Below, piece after piece: positions 1 through 9,705 of a stretch of DNA of 64,000 nucleotides (position 1 is the first letter of the stretch; the number at the start of each line of letters is the position of its first letter). The notes below the pieces were generated by a model. The model made no database searches. It was not told the origin of the DNA and saw only the letters and a list, made by a program, of their open reading frames with translations. Location of the stretch: contig NZ_CP155793.1 of NCBI RefSeq assembly GCF_039729145.1, positions 1,984,001-2,048,000 on the forward strand, in the 5' to 3' direction. This DNA is from Microbacterium sp. SY138. GTDB lineage: Bacteria; Actinomycetota; Actinomycetes; Actinomycetales; Microbacteriaceae. A program made the position numbers and the translations under genes.

Positions 1-165
1 CCGCTCGGAGTCGACCTCGATGAACGAGGGCTCCTCGGTGGGGTGGTACTTGCCGATCTCCTCGATCACGCGACCATCGCGCTTGGTCTTCGAGTCGGCG
101 ACGACGATGCGGTAGTACGGCGCACGGATCTTGCCCAGGCGCTTGAGACGAATCTTGACAGCCAC
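1..165 (-). CDS. rpsP: 30S ribosomal protein S16, partial
   Basis: The first 55 residues of ribosomal protein S16 run off the left edge of the window. The start [20 protein letters not shown] and the following [19 protein letters not shown] stretch are the conserved N-terminus of the family, which binds 16S rRNA during assembly of the small subunit. The start is a GTG at 165, preceded by AGGAG with a 4-base gap. The C-terminal part lies outside the window. In related actinobacteria rpsP follows ffh; here about 9.5 kb separates them on the same strand. Confidence 0.95.
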   Translation of the reverse strand, partial: MAVKIRLKRLGKIRAPYYRIVVADSKTKRDGRVIEEIGKYHPTEEPSFIEVDSER

Positions 166-375
166 GATTCTCCTGAATTGTGTGGAAGGAAACGAACCGG
201 TCGCCTGGAGAGTGGGGTGCACACCCGGCGGAAGCTCAAATGAGTGTGGACACCTGCTGGATAGAGGGTCGAGCAGGTGGTCCAGCCCTCTATTCTGCCA
301 GATGCGCGCGCCAGGCGCGAAACGTGGCGAAACCGCCGTTGCCGTGTCGCATGCCTCGCGTGCCAGACTGTGCGG

Positions 376-1527
376 GTGAAGCTCGAGTTCGCCTCATCCG
401 CCCGGTCCACCGTCGGCCTCGAATGGGAGATCATGCTCGCGGACCCCGCGAGCGGTGACCTCGTCGGTCGCGCCCCCGAACTTCTCGCCGCGCTCGAGGC
501 CGAGAGCGCCGATGAGCGTCATACGGTCACCGGCGAACTGCTCACCAACACGATCGAGGTCACGAGCGGTATCGGCGATTCCGTGGCTCATGCGGTCGAC
601 GACATCGCGAACGCCATCACCGCGGTGCGGGCCGCGACCGATCCCGCGGGTGTCGAGCTGCTCTCGGCCGGAAGCCACCCCTTCGCGCAGTGGTACGACC
701 AACAGGTGACGGACAAGTCGCGCTACCACACCCTGATCGAGCGCACCCAGTGGTGGGGACGCAACATGATGATCTGGGGAATCCACGTGCACATCGGCGT
801 CGAGGACCAGCGCAAGGTCTTCCCCATCATCAACGCTCTCGCCGGGTTCCTCCCGCACCTGCAGTCGCTGGCGGCGTCGAGCCCGTTCTGGGCGGGAGAA
901 CGCACCGGATATGCCTCCAACCGCGCACTCGTGTTCCAGCAGCTTCCCACCGCCGGCCTGCCGTGGCCGCTGCACGACTGGTGGCAGTACGAGTCCTACC
1001 TCGATGACATGGTGCGCACGGGTGTCATGGCCGACGCGACCGAGGTGCGCTGGGATATCCGTCCCGCTCCACGCTGGGGCACCATCGAGGTCCGCGCGTG
1101 CGACGGGCTCTCCACCCTGCCGGAACTTGCATCGGTCGCGGCGCTCGTCCAGGTGCTCGTCGAGGACTTCTCACGACAGCTCGACGAGGGGAAGGCACTT
1201 CCGGAGCTTCCCGCCTGGTTCCACCGCGAGAACAAGTGGCGCGCCGCGCGCTACGGGCTGGAGGCCCGCGTGATCGTCGACGCCGACGGCACGCAGCGCC
1301 CGGTGCGCGAGCATCTGACGGAGACGCTCGAAGCCCTCACCCCGACAGCCGTCGAGCTCGGCTGCGGTCGCGAGTTCGGCGGCATCGCCACGATCCTGGA
1401 GGGAGGCGCAAGCTACGCGCGACAACTCGCGGTGGCGGATGCCGCGGGGGGCGACCTCTCAGCGGTGGTGCACCACCTGATCCGCGAGTTCCGCTCCGGG
1501 CCGGAGTCCTCCACCGACGAGCCCTAG
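376..1527 (+). CDS. Carboxylate-amine ligase / glutamate-cysteine ligase, YbdK type
   Basis: This 383-residue protein matches the GCS2 (YbdK) family of ATP-dependent carboxylate-amine ligases, which in the test tube join glutamate and cysteine weakly. The N-terminal [13 protein letters not shown] is the family's substrate-binding start, and [13 protein letters not shown] around residue 130 and the [18 protein letters not shown] block around residue 220 are typical. The GTG at 376 is chosen because the family begins just before the GLEWE motif; the reading frame is open further upstream. There is no clear ribosome binding site, so the mRNA may be leaderless. Actinobacteria use mycothiol rather than glutathione, so the physiological substrate is uncertain. 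Confidence 0.85.
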   Translation: MKLEFASSARSTVGLEWEIMLADPASGDLVGRAPELLAALEAESADERHTVTGELLTNTIEVTSGIGDSVAHAVDDIANAITAVRAATDPAGVELLSAGSHPFAQWYDQQVTDKSRYHTLIERTQWWGRNMMIWGIHVHIGVEDQRKVFPIINALAGFLPHLQSLAASSPFWAGERTGYASNRALVFQQLPTAGLPWPLHDWWQYESYLDDMVRTGVMADATEVRWDIRPAPRWGTIEVRACDGLSTLPELASVAALVQVLVEDFSRQLDEGKALPELPAWFHRENKWRAARYGLEARVIVDADGTQRPVREHLTETLEALTPTAVELGCGREFGGIATILEGGASYARQLAVADAAGGDLSAVVHHLIREFRSGPESSTDEP

Positions 1528-1545
1528 CGGTCGAGGGCAGCGAGC

Positions 1546-2517
1546 TCAGTCCTCGACGAGGCGCCTCGCGAGCCCTTCGTCCAGGACGACATCCGTGATC
1601 AGGCCAGCGGCCAGGGCCGCGCGGAGACTCACCAGCTTCGGGATTCCCGAGACGACACACACGCGACGCGGGACGCGACGCAGACGGTCGAGGCCGGGAC
1701 CCGTGGCTCTGGCATTCACACGGATGTCGCGCCAGGACCCGTCGGAACGGAAGAACACCGTCGCGACGTCGCCGATGGCGTGGTCCTCCCGAAGGCTGCG
1801 ATAGTCATCGCGTCCGAGATAGCCCCCGACGTAGACCCGACTCGGAACCTCGGCGGCGGGCGAGCCGAGGCTGAACACGGCGACGTCCATCTTCGCCTGC
1901 AGATCGAGCACACGACGAGTGCTGCGCTCACGCCACATGGCCTCGCGGGTGGCAGGGTCATCGAAGAACGCGGGAACGGGGAACTGCTGTACCTGTGCAC
2001 CGAAGGCGCTGCCGAACCGTTGCAGGATGTCACTGGAGTACTCCACGCCGGTCGTCTGCGTGTTCCCGGCCCCGTTGAGCTGCACGAAGGTCGTGTTGTG
2101 CGTCTCCTTCTGCGTGAGCCCGCGACTCACCGCACTGATGGTCGAGCCCCATGCGACGCCGATCACCATGTTCGAGTCGACGAACTGCGACAGCAGCCGT
2201 CCGGCGGTGAGCGCAACGCGCTCGAGACGTTCGACCTCGCTGAGGATCTCCGGCATCGGCACGACGTGCGCCGCCACCCGATGCCTGTCGCGAATCCGAT
2301 GCTCGAGCATGCCGAGGCGTTCGAGCGGGGAGTTGATCCGGATGTCGACCAGGCCGCTCTCCCGCGCGAAGCTCAGCAGCCGCGAGACCGAGGACCGGGA
2401 GGTGCCGAGCTCTTTCGCGATGACTTCCATCGTCTTGTCCTGCATGTAGTAGAGCTGCGCGGCGGTGAGCGCCGCGATCAGCTTGCTGTCGCGGGATTCC
2501 GCGCTTGCACCGGCCAT
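1546..2517 (-). CDS. SorC/DeoR-type sugar-binding transcriptional regulator
   Basis: A 323-residue regulator with an N-terminal helix-turn-helix (YYMQDKTMEVIAKELGTSRS, residues about 21-40) followed by a SorC-type sugar-phosphate-binding domain (VIGVAWGSTISAVSRGL and QLNGAG motifs in the middle, DEGLARRLVED at the end). Length fits the family. The ATG at 2517 has GAGGAGG just upstream. The gene is divergent from glpD, with a palindrome in the 103-bp gap, so it very likely controls the glpDFK genes and itself. The effector may be a glycerol-derived phosphate such as glycerol 3-phosphate; that is inference from context. Confidence 0.9.
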   Translation of the reverse strand: MAGASAESRDSKLIAALTAAQLYYMQDKTMEVIAKELGTSRSSVSRLLSFARESGLVDIRINSPLERLGMLEHRIRDRHRVAAHVVPMPEILSEVERLERVALTAGRLLSQFVDSNMVIGVAWGSTISAVSRGLTQKETHNTTFVQLNGAGNTQTTGVEYSSDILQRFGSAFGAQVQQFPVPAFFDDPATREAMWRERSTRRVLDLQAKMDVAVFSLGSPAAEVPSRVYVGGYLGRDDYRSLREDHAIGDVATVFFRSDGSWRDIRVNARATGPGLDRLRRVPRRVCVVSGIPKLVSLRAALAAGLITDVVLDEGLARRLVED

Positions 2518-2541
2518 GATGACCTCCTCGCCCTCGATCCT

Positions 2542-2555
2542 TGCACATATGTGCA
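2542..2555. promoter_or_regulatory. Perfect 14-bp palindrome, likely operator of the glp regulator
   Basis: TGCACATATGTGCA reads the same on both strands and sits between the divergent SorC-type regulator (start 25 bp away) and glpD (start 66 bp away). SorC/DeoR-type regulators bind inverted repeats of this kind close to their own promoter, so an operator serving both directions is the natural reading. The position is observed; binding is inferred. Confidence 0.55.
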
Positions 2556-2620
2556 GTGGGCTTGCGCGGGATGTCACACAGGTCGATGCTGGTTGGCAAG
2601 TAAGGAAGAGAGGGTCGACG

Positions 2621-4330
2621 ATGATCGATTCGACACACTCGTCGGCGGAGCGCGCGGAGATTCGCGCCGTCCGTGAATCCGGACGCACCAGCGTCCTCGT
2701 CATCGGCGGGGGGATCAACGGCATCTCCACGTTCCGCGACCTGGCTCTGCAGGGCGTCGATGTCGTGCTCGTCGAGCGAGGGGACTTCGCCTCCGGCGCA
2801 TCCTCCGCATCGAGCCACATGATCCACGGCGGGATCCGCTACCTCGAGAACGGTGAGTTCCGGCTCGTGCGCGAGTCCGTCGAGGAGCGCAACGGCCTGC
2901 TCAAGATCGCCCCGCACTACGTCAAGCCGCTGCAGACGACCATCCCGATCTACTCGACATTCTCGGGCATCCTCTCCGCTCCCCTGCGCTTCCTCACGCA
3001 CAAGAGCGGAAAGCCCCAGGAACGGGGCGCGTTCCTGATCAAGGTCGGCCTCACGATCTACGACACCTTCTCCCGTGACGGAGGGATGGTGCCTCGCCAT
3101 CGGTTCCTCGGCCGCAAGAAGTCTCTCGCCGAGCTTCCCTCGCTCGACCCGAAGATCAAGTACACCGCCACGTACTACGACGCCTCGATGCACGACCCGG
3201 AGCGCCTCGCGCTCGACGTGCTGCAGGACGGACGCACGGCGCACCCGGGAGCGCACGCTCTCAACTACGTCGAGGCCATCGCCCGCGACGGCGACAAGGT
3301 CGTCCTCCGCGACCGCGAGAGCGGCACGGAGTTCACTGTGCAGGCTGACGTGGTCGTTAATGCCTCCGGCCCCTGGACCGACCTCACCAATGACGCGCTG
3401 GGCACGGACACCCGCTTCATGGGCGGCACCAAGGGCTCGCACATCGTGCTGGATCACCCAGAGCTGCTCGAGGCGACGCGGGGGCGGGAGATCTTCTTCG
3501 AGCACTCCGACGGCCGCATCGTACTCATCTACCCGCTCAAGGGACGCGTCCTGGTCGGCACCACCGACATCGACGCCGACCCGCGCGAGGTGCCGGTGTG
3601 CACCGAGGAGGAGGTCGACTACTTCTTCGACCTGATCCACCACGTCTTCCCGACGATCCCCGTGGCACGCGACCAGATCGTGTACAAGTTCTCTGGTATC
3701 CGTCCGCTGCCGCGCCATGAGGACACCGCTCCCGGATTCGTCTCCCGCGACTATCGCATCGAAGTCGACGAGAAGGGCGCAGTCCCCCTCGTGAGCCTCG
3801 TCGGCGGAAAGTGGACGACGTTCCGCGCGCTCGGCGAATCGCTCTCCGACGTCGTGCTCGGCCTCATCGACCGCACCAGGACCGTCTCCACCGCGGGACG
3901 CGCGATCGGCGGCGGCCGGGAGTTCCCGCGCACCGAGAAGGCCAAGCGCATCTGGATCCAGGAGAACCTTCCCGGTGCCGGTGCCCGCGCCGATCAGCTG
4001 CTCGCCCGCTACGGCACCCGGGCCGCCCAGGTCTGGGAGTACGTCGAGCAGGGAACGGACGCTCCGCTTGCCGGCGGCGCCCTCTCCACGCGCGAACTCG
4101 AGTGGATGGTGCAGAACGAGATGGTGGCGCGCCTCGAGGATGTCGTCCTGCGTCGCACCAGCATCGCGTTCACCGGTGGCGCCGATGCCGAGGTCCTCGA
4201 CGAGATCGCCGACGCGCTCGCGCCGATGCTCGGCTGGGATCGCTCGCGTCACGACGCCGAGCTCGAGCAGACGCGCCAGCTGCTGAACGAACGACACGGA
4301 CTCGATATCCCGTCCCGCACCCGCGGCTGA
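2621..4330 (+). CDS. glpD: Aerobic glycerol-3-phosphate dehydrogenase
   Basis: This 569-residue FAD enzyme oxidises glycerol 3-phosphate to dihydroxyacetone phosphate at the membrane and feeds electrons to quinones. The dinucleotide-binding motif [12 protein letters not shown] lies at residues about 25-36, followed by the GlpD signature [38 protein letters not shown] lies mid-protein and [12 protein letters not shown] in the C-terminal third. The ATG at 2621 follows AAGGAAGAGAGG. The frame is open upstream, but that would run into the regulator region. It is the first gene of glpD-glpF-glpK, a complete glycerol uptake and use set. Confidence 0.96.
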   Translation: MIDSTHSSAERAEIRAVRESGRTSVLVIGGGINGISTFRDLALQGVDVVLVERGDFASGASSASSHMIHGGIRYLENGEFRLVRESVEERNGLLKIAPHYVKPLQTTIPIYSTFSGILSAPLRFLTHKSGKPQERGAFLIKVGLTIYDTFSRDGGMVPRHRFLGRKKSLAELPSLDPKIKYTATYYDASMHDPERLALDVLQDGRTAHPGAHALNYVEAIARDGDKVVLRDRESGTEFTVQADVVVNASGPWTDLTNDALGTDTRFMGGTKGSHIVLDHPELLEATRGREIFFEHSDGRIVLIYPLKGRVLVGTTDIDADPREVPVCTEEEVDYFFDLIHHVFPTIPVARDQIVYKFSGIRPLPRHEDTAPGFVSRDYRIEVDEKGAVPLVSLVGGKWTTFRALGESLSDVVLGLIDRTRTVSTAGRAIGGGREFPRTEKAKRIWIQENLPGAGARADQLLARYGTRAAQVWEYVEQGTDAPLAGGALSTRELEWMVQNEMVARLEDVVLRRTSIAFTGGADAEVLDEIADALAPMLGWDRSRHDAELEQTRQLLNERHGLDIPSRTRG

Positions 4331-4375
4331 CGGGGTCTCGGACTGCCGCCCTCCTCGCGGCGCAACTCCCATAAC

Positions 4376-4401
4376 GTGTCGGGGCAGAGGTGCCCCGACA
4401 C
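4376..4401 (+). promoter_or_regulatory. Strong hairpin between glpD and glpF
   Basis: GTGTCGGGGCA, loop gagg, TGCCCCGACAC: a perfect 11-bp stem in the 92-bp gap, ending 21 bp before the glpF start. There is no following U-run, so it is more likely a processing or stabilising element, or a partial attenuator, than a full terminator. It could let glpD and glpFK be expressed at different levels. Confidence 0.5.
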
Positions 4402-4422
4402 ACAAGAAAGGTCAAAGAAGAC

Positions 4423-5175
4423 ATGGCTGATGTGAATCTCGGTCTCTACTTCCTCTCCGAGCTGGTCGGCACAGCGATGCTCGTGCTGCTCGGATGTGGT
4501 GTCGTCGCCAACGTGGCCCTCGCGAAGAACAAGGGCTTCGGCGGCGGCTTCCTGATGGTCAACTGGGGATGGGGCCTCGCGGTCTTCGCCGGTGTGCTCG
4601 TCTCCGCCTACTCCGGTGCGATCCTCAACCCGGCCGTCGGCATCGGCCTGCTGCTCGCGGGCAAGATCAGCTTCGTGATGTTCCTGACGGCCACGGCCGC
4701 TGAACTCGTCGGAGCGATCCTCGGTGCCGTTGTCACGTGGCTCGCATACAAGCAGCACTTCGATGAGGAGCCCGACCCGGCCAACAAGCTCGGCGTGTTC
4801 TCGACCGGCCCCGCGATCCGCTCGTACGGCTGGAACCTCGTCACCGAGATCATCGGTACCTTCGTGCTCGTGTTCGTGATCTTCGCGTTCGCCGACTACG
4901 GCGACATCGAGGTCGGCACCCCCGGCGGCCTCGGACCGCTCACCGCGCTCCCCGTAGCACTCCTCGTGGTCGCGATCGGCGCCTCCCTCGGTGGCCCGAC
5001 CGGCTACGCGATCAACCCGGCGCGTGACCTCGGCCCGCGTATCGCTCACGCGATCCTCCCGATCAAGGGCAAGGGCTCCAGCGACTGGTCCTACTCGTGG
5101 GTCCCGGTGGTCGGTCCGCTCATCGGTGGTGCGATCGCCGCCGCTGCAGCGCCCGTCCTGCTGCACCTCGCCTGA
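4423..5175 (+). CDS. glpF: Glycerol uptake facilitator (aquaglyceroporin, MIP family)
   Basis: A 250-residue channel with six membrane segments and the two half-membrane NPA loops of the MIP family: LNPAVG with Asn69 and [10 protein letters not shown] with Asn198. The Asp right after the second NPAR is the mark of glycerol facilitators as opposed to strict water channels. It lets glycerol diffuse into the cell, where GlpK traps it. The ATG at 4423 follows AAAGAAG. It lies between glpD and glpK, 26 bp from the latter, so co-transcription with glpK is likely. Confidence 0.93.
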   Translation: MADVNLGLYFLSELVGTAMLVLLGCGVVANVALAKNKGFGGGFLMVNWGWGLAVFAGVLVSAYSGAILNPAVGIGLLLAGKISFVMFLTATAAELVGAILGAVVTWLAYKQHFDEEPDPANKLGVFSTGPAIRSYGWNLVTEIIGTFVLVFVIFAFADYGDIEVGTPGGLGPLTALPVALLVVAIGASLGGPTGYAINPARDLGPRIAHAILPIKGKGSSDWSYSWVPVVGPLIGGAIAAAAAPVLLHLA

Positions 5176-5201
5176 ACGACCTGAATTCAAAGGAGAACAC
5201 A

Positions 5202-6716
5202 ATGGCTGACTACATCCTCGCCATCGACCAGGGAACCACTTCGAGCCGCGCGATCATCTTCGACAAGAAGGGCAGCATCATCGCGACGGGCCAGAAAGAG
5301 CACGAGCAGATCCTGCCGAAGGCCGGCTGGGTCGAGCACGACGCCTCCGAGATCTGGCGCAACGTCCAGGAGGTCATCGGCCTGGCTCTGAGCCGCGCCG
5401 ACCTCACCCGCCACGACATCGCTGCAGTGGGCATCACCAACCAGCGCGAAACCGCGGTGGTCTGGGACAAGACCACGGGAAAGCCCGCCTACAACGCGAT
5501 CGTGTGGCAGGACACGCGCACCCAGGCGATCGTGGACCGACTGGCTGCTGACGGCGGCGTCGAGCGGTTCAAGCCGATCGTCGGTCTGCCCCTGGCCACG
5601 TACTTCTCGGGTACCAAGATCGCCTGGATCCTGGAGAACGTCGATGGAGCCCGTGAGAAGGCGGAAGCCGGCGACCTGATCTTCGGCACGACCGACAGCT
5701 GGGTTCTCTGGAACCTCACCGGTGGCGTCGACGGTGGAGTGCACGTCACCGACGTGACCAACGCCTCGCGCACGATGTTCATGGACCTCGAGACGCTCGA
5801 ATGGCGCGACGACATCCTCGAGGCCTTCGGTGTGCCGCGGTCGATGATGCCGGAGATCCGCTCGTCCTCGGAGGTCTACGGCGCGGCGGAGGACTCCTCG
5901 TTGCTTCGCGAGACCCCGATCGCCGGCATCCTGGGCGACCAGCAGGCGGCGACGTTCGGTCAGGCGGCGTTCCAGAAGGGCGAGAGCAAGAACACATACG
6001 GAACGGGCTGCTTCCTGATCTTCAACACGGGCGAGGAGATCGTCCACTCGAAGAACGGGCTGCTCACCACCGTCGGCTACAAGCTGGGCGACCAGCCCAC
6101 GCATTACGCCCTCGAAGGCTCGATCGCCGTCACCGGATCGCTGATCCAGTGGCTGCGCGACCAGCTCGGCATCATCTCCTCGGCCCCCGAGGTCGAGGAG
6201 CTGGCCGACAAGGTCGAGGACAACGGCGGGGTCTACATCGTGCCGGCGTTCTCCGGTCTGTTCGCTCCGTACTGGCGTCCCGATGCCCGAGGCGCGATCG
6301 TCGGACTCACCCGGTACGCGAACAAGAACCACATCGCTCGCGCAGCTCTCGAAGCGGTGGCCTTCCAGACGCGTGACGTGCTGGATGCCGTGAACGCGGA
6401 CGCCGGCGTGGATCTCACCGAGCTCAAGGTCGACGGCGGCATGGTGGCGAATGATGCGCTCATGCAGTTCCAGGCAGACGTCCTCGGCGTGCCGGTCGTT
6501 CGCCCGGTGGTCGCGGAGACCACGGCGCTCGGTGCGGCCTACGCGGCCGGACTCGCGGTCGGATTCTGGAACGGTCTCGACGACCTCTCTGCCAACTGGC
6601 AGGAGGACAAGCGCTGGGAACCCTCCATGGAGGAGGCCGAGCGCGACCGCCAGCTGCGCCTGTGGCGCAAGGCGATCACCAAGTCGATGGACTGGGTCGA
6701 CGACGACGTGAAGTGA
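5202..6716 (+). CDS. glpK: Glycerol kinase
   Basis: This 504-residue FGGY-family kinase phosphorylates glycerol to glycerol 3-phosphate with ATP in the cytoplasm. The N-terminal [15 protein letters not shown] phosphate-binding loop, the GITNQRET and IVWQDTRT blocks in the first 120 residues, [13 protein letters not shown], and [19 protein letters not shown] near residue 415 are all typical of GlpK. Start ATG 5202 has AAAGGAG at the right distance. The gene ends at a strong terminator and closes the glp operon. Confidence 0.97.
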   Translation: MADYILAIDQGTTSSRAIIFDKKGSIIATGQKEHEQILPKAGWVEHDASEIWRNVQEVIGLALSRADLTRHDIAAVGITNQRETAVVWDKTTGKPAYNAIVWQDTRTQAIVDRLAADGGVERFKPIVGLPLATYFSGTKIAWILENVDGAREKAEAGDLIFGTTDSWVLWNLTGGVDGGVHVTDVTNASRTMFMDLETLEWRDDILEAFGVPRSMMPEIRSSSEVYGAAEDSSLLRETPIAGILGDQQAATFGQAAFQKGESKNTYGTGCFLIFNTGEEIVHSKNGLLTTVGYKLGDQPTHYALEGSIAVTGSLIQWLRDQLGIISSAPEVEELADKVEDNGGVYIVPAFSGLFAPYWRPDARGAIVGLTRYANKNHIARAALEAVAFQTRDVLDAVNADAGVDLTELKVDGGMVANDALMQFQADVLGVPVVRPVVAETTALGAAYAAGLAVGFWNGLDDLSANWQEDKRWEPSMEEAERDRQLRLWRKAITKSMDWVDDDVK

Positions 6717-6729
6717 TCTGACGTGACAG

Positions 6730-6766
6730 CGAAGCGGGTCCGGAGTCCAACTCCGGACCCGCTTCG
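6730..6766. terminator. Terminator after glpK, possibly bidirectional
   Basis: A perfect 16-bp stem (CGAAGCGGGTCCGGAG and its complement) with a 5-base loop starts 14 bp after the glpK stop codon. It lies between glpK and the convergent gene ending at 6797, so it can serve both strands. Confidence 0.85.
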
Positions 6767-6796
6767 TCGTCTCCGCGGCAGCGGCCCGCTGAACCG

Positions 6797-7714
6797 TCAG
6801 AACCCGTTGATCGACGCGAAGAAGGCGCCGGTACCGTCGACCGAGACGCGTCCGCTCTCGTCGCTCGACGTCACCTGCTCGTAGCCGGAGTCGCTCCAGT
6901 AGAAGACATCCGTCGCGATCTCGCCGACGCCCTGTCCGAACATCTGCTGAGCGAATCCGTGCATGTCCTGCACGACATAGATCGCCTCCGGTCCGGTGAT
7001 CACATGGAACGCGACATGATGACGTGAGGGCACGGCGAACAGGACGCCGTGCGGAGCCGATGAGATACCGGCTGCGGCCAGGAGGGCCGGGAAGTCGAGC
7101 ACCCGGCTCGCGGTGAACATGGAGTCCGACACGATCGCCTGGAACGCGCCGTTGCCGACGTCGACGGTGTGCACCTCTTCGATCGGCTCCGCCGAAACTG
7201 CCGCGAGGGCCGTGGCCCACAGCTGTCCGGCATCGAACCGGCCGACGATCGCGTCAGGGACGGCGGTCGTGGTCTCGGGGTGATCGAGCATGAGGATCGC
7301 TTCGAGGCCGCTCACGATCGTGCGCCGGTACGTGTACGCCGCACGGTGGCTCTCCGGGAGATACGACGACGGGATGAGACGTGCTTTCACGAGGGACAGG
7401 ACCTGATGATCGGAGAGATCTTCGTCGCGAGGGGCGGCCTGACGGCTCAGCAGACCGGAGATGTGACGCTCGACAGCCTCCGGCCAGTTCGACTCCGGTT
7501 CGAGCTTCACGGCGCGCGCGAGGTTGTACAGCCCGTACTGCGCGCCGGAGTCCCCCTCGGCGTAGTCGCCGTGCACGGTGATCGCCCCTGCTGTCGTAGG
7601 CCACTTCTCCGCGAACAGAGTGCGCAGCAGGGTGGCCTGCGGGACCGTGAGGTCTTCGAGATCCGCATCAGGCTGTGCTGCGTTCGACTTCTCACCGAAA
7701 TTCAGGAACCCCAT
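6797..7714 (-). CDS. Protein of unknown function, 305 residues
   Basis: I do not recognise a family. The predicted protein is soluble, acidic, and has no signal peptide or membrane segment. It begins MGFLNFGEKSNAAQPDADLE, has an alpha-rich first half and a second half with several hydrophobic strands (GVLFAVPSRHHVAFHVITG, residues about 230-250) ending in VDGTGAFFASINGF. The ATG at 7714 follows GGGGGAG; a longer start at 7738 is possible but has no better site. It stands alone between the glpK terminator and a LysR gene on the same strand. Its coding bias matches its neighbours, so it is a real gene. Confidence 0.8.
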   Translation of the reverse strand: MGFLNFGEKSNAAQPDADLEDLTVPQATLLRTLFAEKWPTTAGAITVHGDYAEGDSGAQYGLYNLARAVKLEPESNWPEAVERHISGLLSRQAAPRDEDLSDHQVLSLVKARLIPSSYLPESHRAAYTYRRTIVSGLEAILMLDHPETTTAVPDAIVGRFDAGQLWATALAAVSAEPIEEVHTVDVGNGAFQAIVSDSMFTASRVLDFPALLAAAGISSAPHGVLFAVPSRHHVAFHVITGPEAIYVVQDMHGFAQQMFGQGVGEIATDVFYWSDSGYEQVTSSDESGRVSVDGTGAFFASINGF

Positions 7715-7821
7715 GCGGTATTCTCCCCCGGCGATCACCGGCCGAAGGACTTCTTCGGCGCGGACTCAAACGGACTCAGACTAACGCAGGCTGGCCGACG
7801 GTCGATTCCGCCGGGAGGTGG

Positions 7822-8703
7822 TCACGCCGAGTGCGCGACTTCGGTCACGGCGATGAACGCGCGTGCGACGTTCCGTGGCGCGGCAGCGTCCCAGGCGAGG
7901 TATTCGAGACGCACAGGGCCGCCGCGCACTTCCACCGTGGCCACGTCGAAACCGGAGCGATCGACGGTGCCCGGCGCCAGCAGGGTCACTGCCAGCCCTG
8001 CCTCGACGAGTCCCAGGATGAGGGTCGCGGAGTCGGCCTCGAAGGCGACGTCACGCGTCAGGCCCGCAGCAGCGAACGCCCCGTCGCTCTGCGCACGACC
8101 GGAGGTCGCCGCGGGGAAGTCCGCGAACGTCATCCCCGCGACATCGTCGAGCGCGATGCTCTCCGCATCCGCGAGTTCGTGCCCGCGAGGGAAGACGGCG
8201 ACGAGGGGATCCCGAGAGAGGACACGCGACTCCACCCCCTCTGGATCGACACCCTCTCGCAGTCCGAGCAGCGCGATGTCGAGCTCGTCGTTTCGGAGCC
8301 TGCGGGCGAGGACATCGCTGTTCCCTACCTGCAGTTCCACCCTGACGAGCGGGTAGGCCCCACGGTAGGCGACGAGCACCGCGGGGAGGTCGATGGCGGT
8401 CACCGTCGGGATGACGCCGATTCGCAGCGTGCCTTCCACGACGCCGTCGACGGCGGCGGCGTCCTCCTTCGCCTGGTCTGCTGACCGAAGCGCGCGCCGC
8501 GCGTGTGCGACGAACGCCTGACCTGACTCCGTCACGCGCACATGGCGACTCGACCGTGCGAACAGTCGGCGGCCGAGTTCACGCTCGAGTGACGCGATCT
8601 GGTGGCTCAACGCCGATTGGGTGACGAAGCACCGTTCGGCGGCCCGGGTGAAGCTCAGCGTCTCGGCGACTTCGACGACATAGCGGAGCTGTTGAAGTTC
8701 CAT
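7822..8703 (-). CDS. LysR-family transcriptional regulator
   Basis: A 293-residue LysR regulator. The first 60 residues are the winged helix-turn-helix (MELQQLRYVVEVAETLSFTR, then CFVTQSALSHQIASLERELG), followed by a periplasmic-binding-like effector domain (LRIGVIPTVTAIDLPAVL onward). The ATG at 8703 is chosen because the family begins with M-E-x-x-Q-L; the frame is open 13 codons further. It is divergent from the EamA transporter at 8782 and probably controls it. The effector cannot be read from the sequence. Confidence 0.92.
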   Translation of the reverse strand: MELQQLRYVVEVAETLSFTRAAERCFVTQSALSHQIASLERELGRRLFARSSRHVRVTESGQAFVAHARRALRSADQAKEDAAAVDGVVEGTLRIGVIPTVTAIDLPAVLVAYRGAYPLVRVELQVGNSDVLARRLRNDELDIALLGLREGVDPEGVESRVLSRDPLVAVFPRGHELADAESIALDDVAGMTFADFPAATSGRAQSDGAFAAAGLTRDVAFEADSATLILGLVEAGLAVTLLAPGTVDRSGFDVATVEVRGGPVRLEYLAWDAAAPRNVARAFIAVTEVAHSA

Positions 8704-8745
8704 GCTTCCATGATCTCGGTTCATGTATGCGGTGACAACCATGCG

Positions 8746-8775
8746 TTGGACTCATCACTTTGGTCCTCGCAGGCT
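8746..8775 (+). promoter_or_regulatory. Promoter of the EamA transporter, apparently leaderless
   Basis: TTGGAC (8746-8751), an 18-base spacer and CAGGCT (8770-8775) would start transcription at about 8782, the A of the start codon. No ribosome binding site precedes the gene, which supports a leaderless message. The divergent LysR start is 42 bp from the -35 box. Confidence 0.45.
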
Positions 8776-8781
8776 GGAAGC

Positions 8782-9699
8782 ATGAGCCGCCTGCCCCTGG
8801 TGCTACTGACCGCCCTCGCCCCCATCGCATGGGGCACGACCTACCTCGTCACGACAGAACTGCTCCCGCCCGGGCACCCGCTGTTCGCCGGGCTCCTCCG
8901 CTCCCTCCCCGCGGGGCTCCTGGCAGTCCTCATCAGCGGGTGTCTCCCCCGCGGCGGGTGGTGGGGAAAGTCGTTCATCCTGGGAGCGCTCAACATCGGC
9001 GCCTTCTTCCCGCTGCTGTTCCTGGCCGCGGAGCGGCTCCCTGGCGGCGTCGCAGCCGCGGTCGCGGGTGCGCAGCCGCTTATCGTCCTCGTCCTCGGAG
9101 CGCTCGTGCTGCAAGAACGGATCCGGCCGCTCGCCGCCGCCGCTGCCGTCGTCGGCGCTGGCGGAGTGGCCCTGGTGGTCCTGGGTCCCGCCGCCGAGCT
9201 GGATCTCGGGGGGATCCTCGCCGCTGTCGGAGGCGTCACCGCGACGGGAGCGGGGATGATCCTGACGAAGCGATGGGGCCGGCCGGTTGGCGTCGGACCC
9301 GTCGCCTACGCCGGGTGGCAGCTCAGCGCGGGAGGGCTTCTGCTGCTGCCGTTGACACTGATCGTCGAAGGCGTGCCCCAGACCATCGACGGTAGCGCCG
9401 TGCTCGGATATCTGTGGCTCGGGACGGCGGGCGGGATCGTCGCCTACACGCTCTGGTTCCGCGGCGTCCAGCAGCTCCCGGTCATCGCGCCGGGGCTCCT
9501 CGCGCTGCTCTCCCCCATCGTCGCGACGACGCTCGGCGTCGTGGTCGCCGGGGAGCGATTCAGCCCCCTCCAGGCCATCGGCCTCGTCCTGACTCTGGGC
9601 GCACTCGTGCTGGGGCAGCTGGCCTCGCGGCCCAATCGGCGCACTGCCGCGCCCGCCCCGCATGCAACGGCCGCGGATGCTCTCACGGCGCCGCGCTGA
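8782..9699 (+). CDS. EamA/DMT-family transporter
   Basis: A 305-residue inner-membrane protein with ten predicted hydrophobic segments in two EamA repeats, the layout of drug/metabolite transporters such as RhtA and YdcZ-like exporters. The N-terminal ALAPIAWGTTYLVTTELLPP motif, and GGVAAAVAGAQPLIVLVLG ahead of a charged ER loop, are typical. It is divergent from a LysR regulator, which is a common arrangement for amino acid or metabolite exporters. The substrate cannot be assigned. It converges on ffh with only 6 bp between the stop codons. Confidence 0.9.
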   Translation: MSRLPLVLLTALAPIAWGTTYLVTTELLPPGHPLFAGLLRSLPAGLLAVLISGCLPRGGWWGKSFILGALNIGAFFPLLFLAAERLPGGVAAAVAGAQPLIVLVLGALVLQERIRPLAAAAAVVGAGGVALVVLGPAAELDLGGILAAVGGVTATGAGMILTKRWGRPVGVGPVAYAGWQLSAGGLLLLPLTLIVEGVPQTIDGSAVLGYLWLGTAGGIVAYTLWFRGVQQLPVIAPGLLALLSPIVATTLGVVVAGERFSPLQAIGLVLTLGALVLGQLASRPNRRTAAPAPHATAADALTAPR

Positions 9700-9705
9700 G
9701 CGGAG

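Noticed and set aside
280..300. Inverted repeat TAGAGGG / CCCTCTA between rpsP and the ligase gene as a regulatory hairpin.
   Set aside because: The 7-bp arms are 17 bp apart and no function can be supported; it may simply overlap the rpsP promoter.
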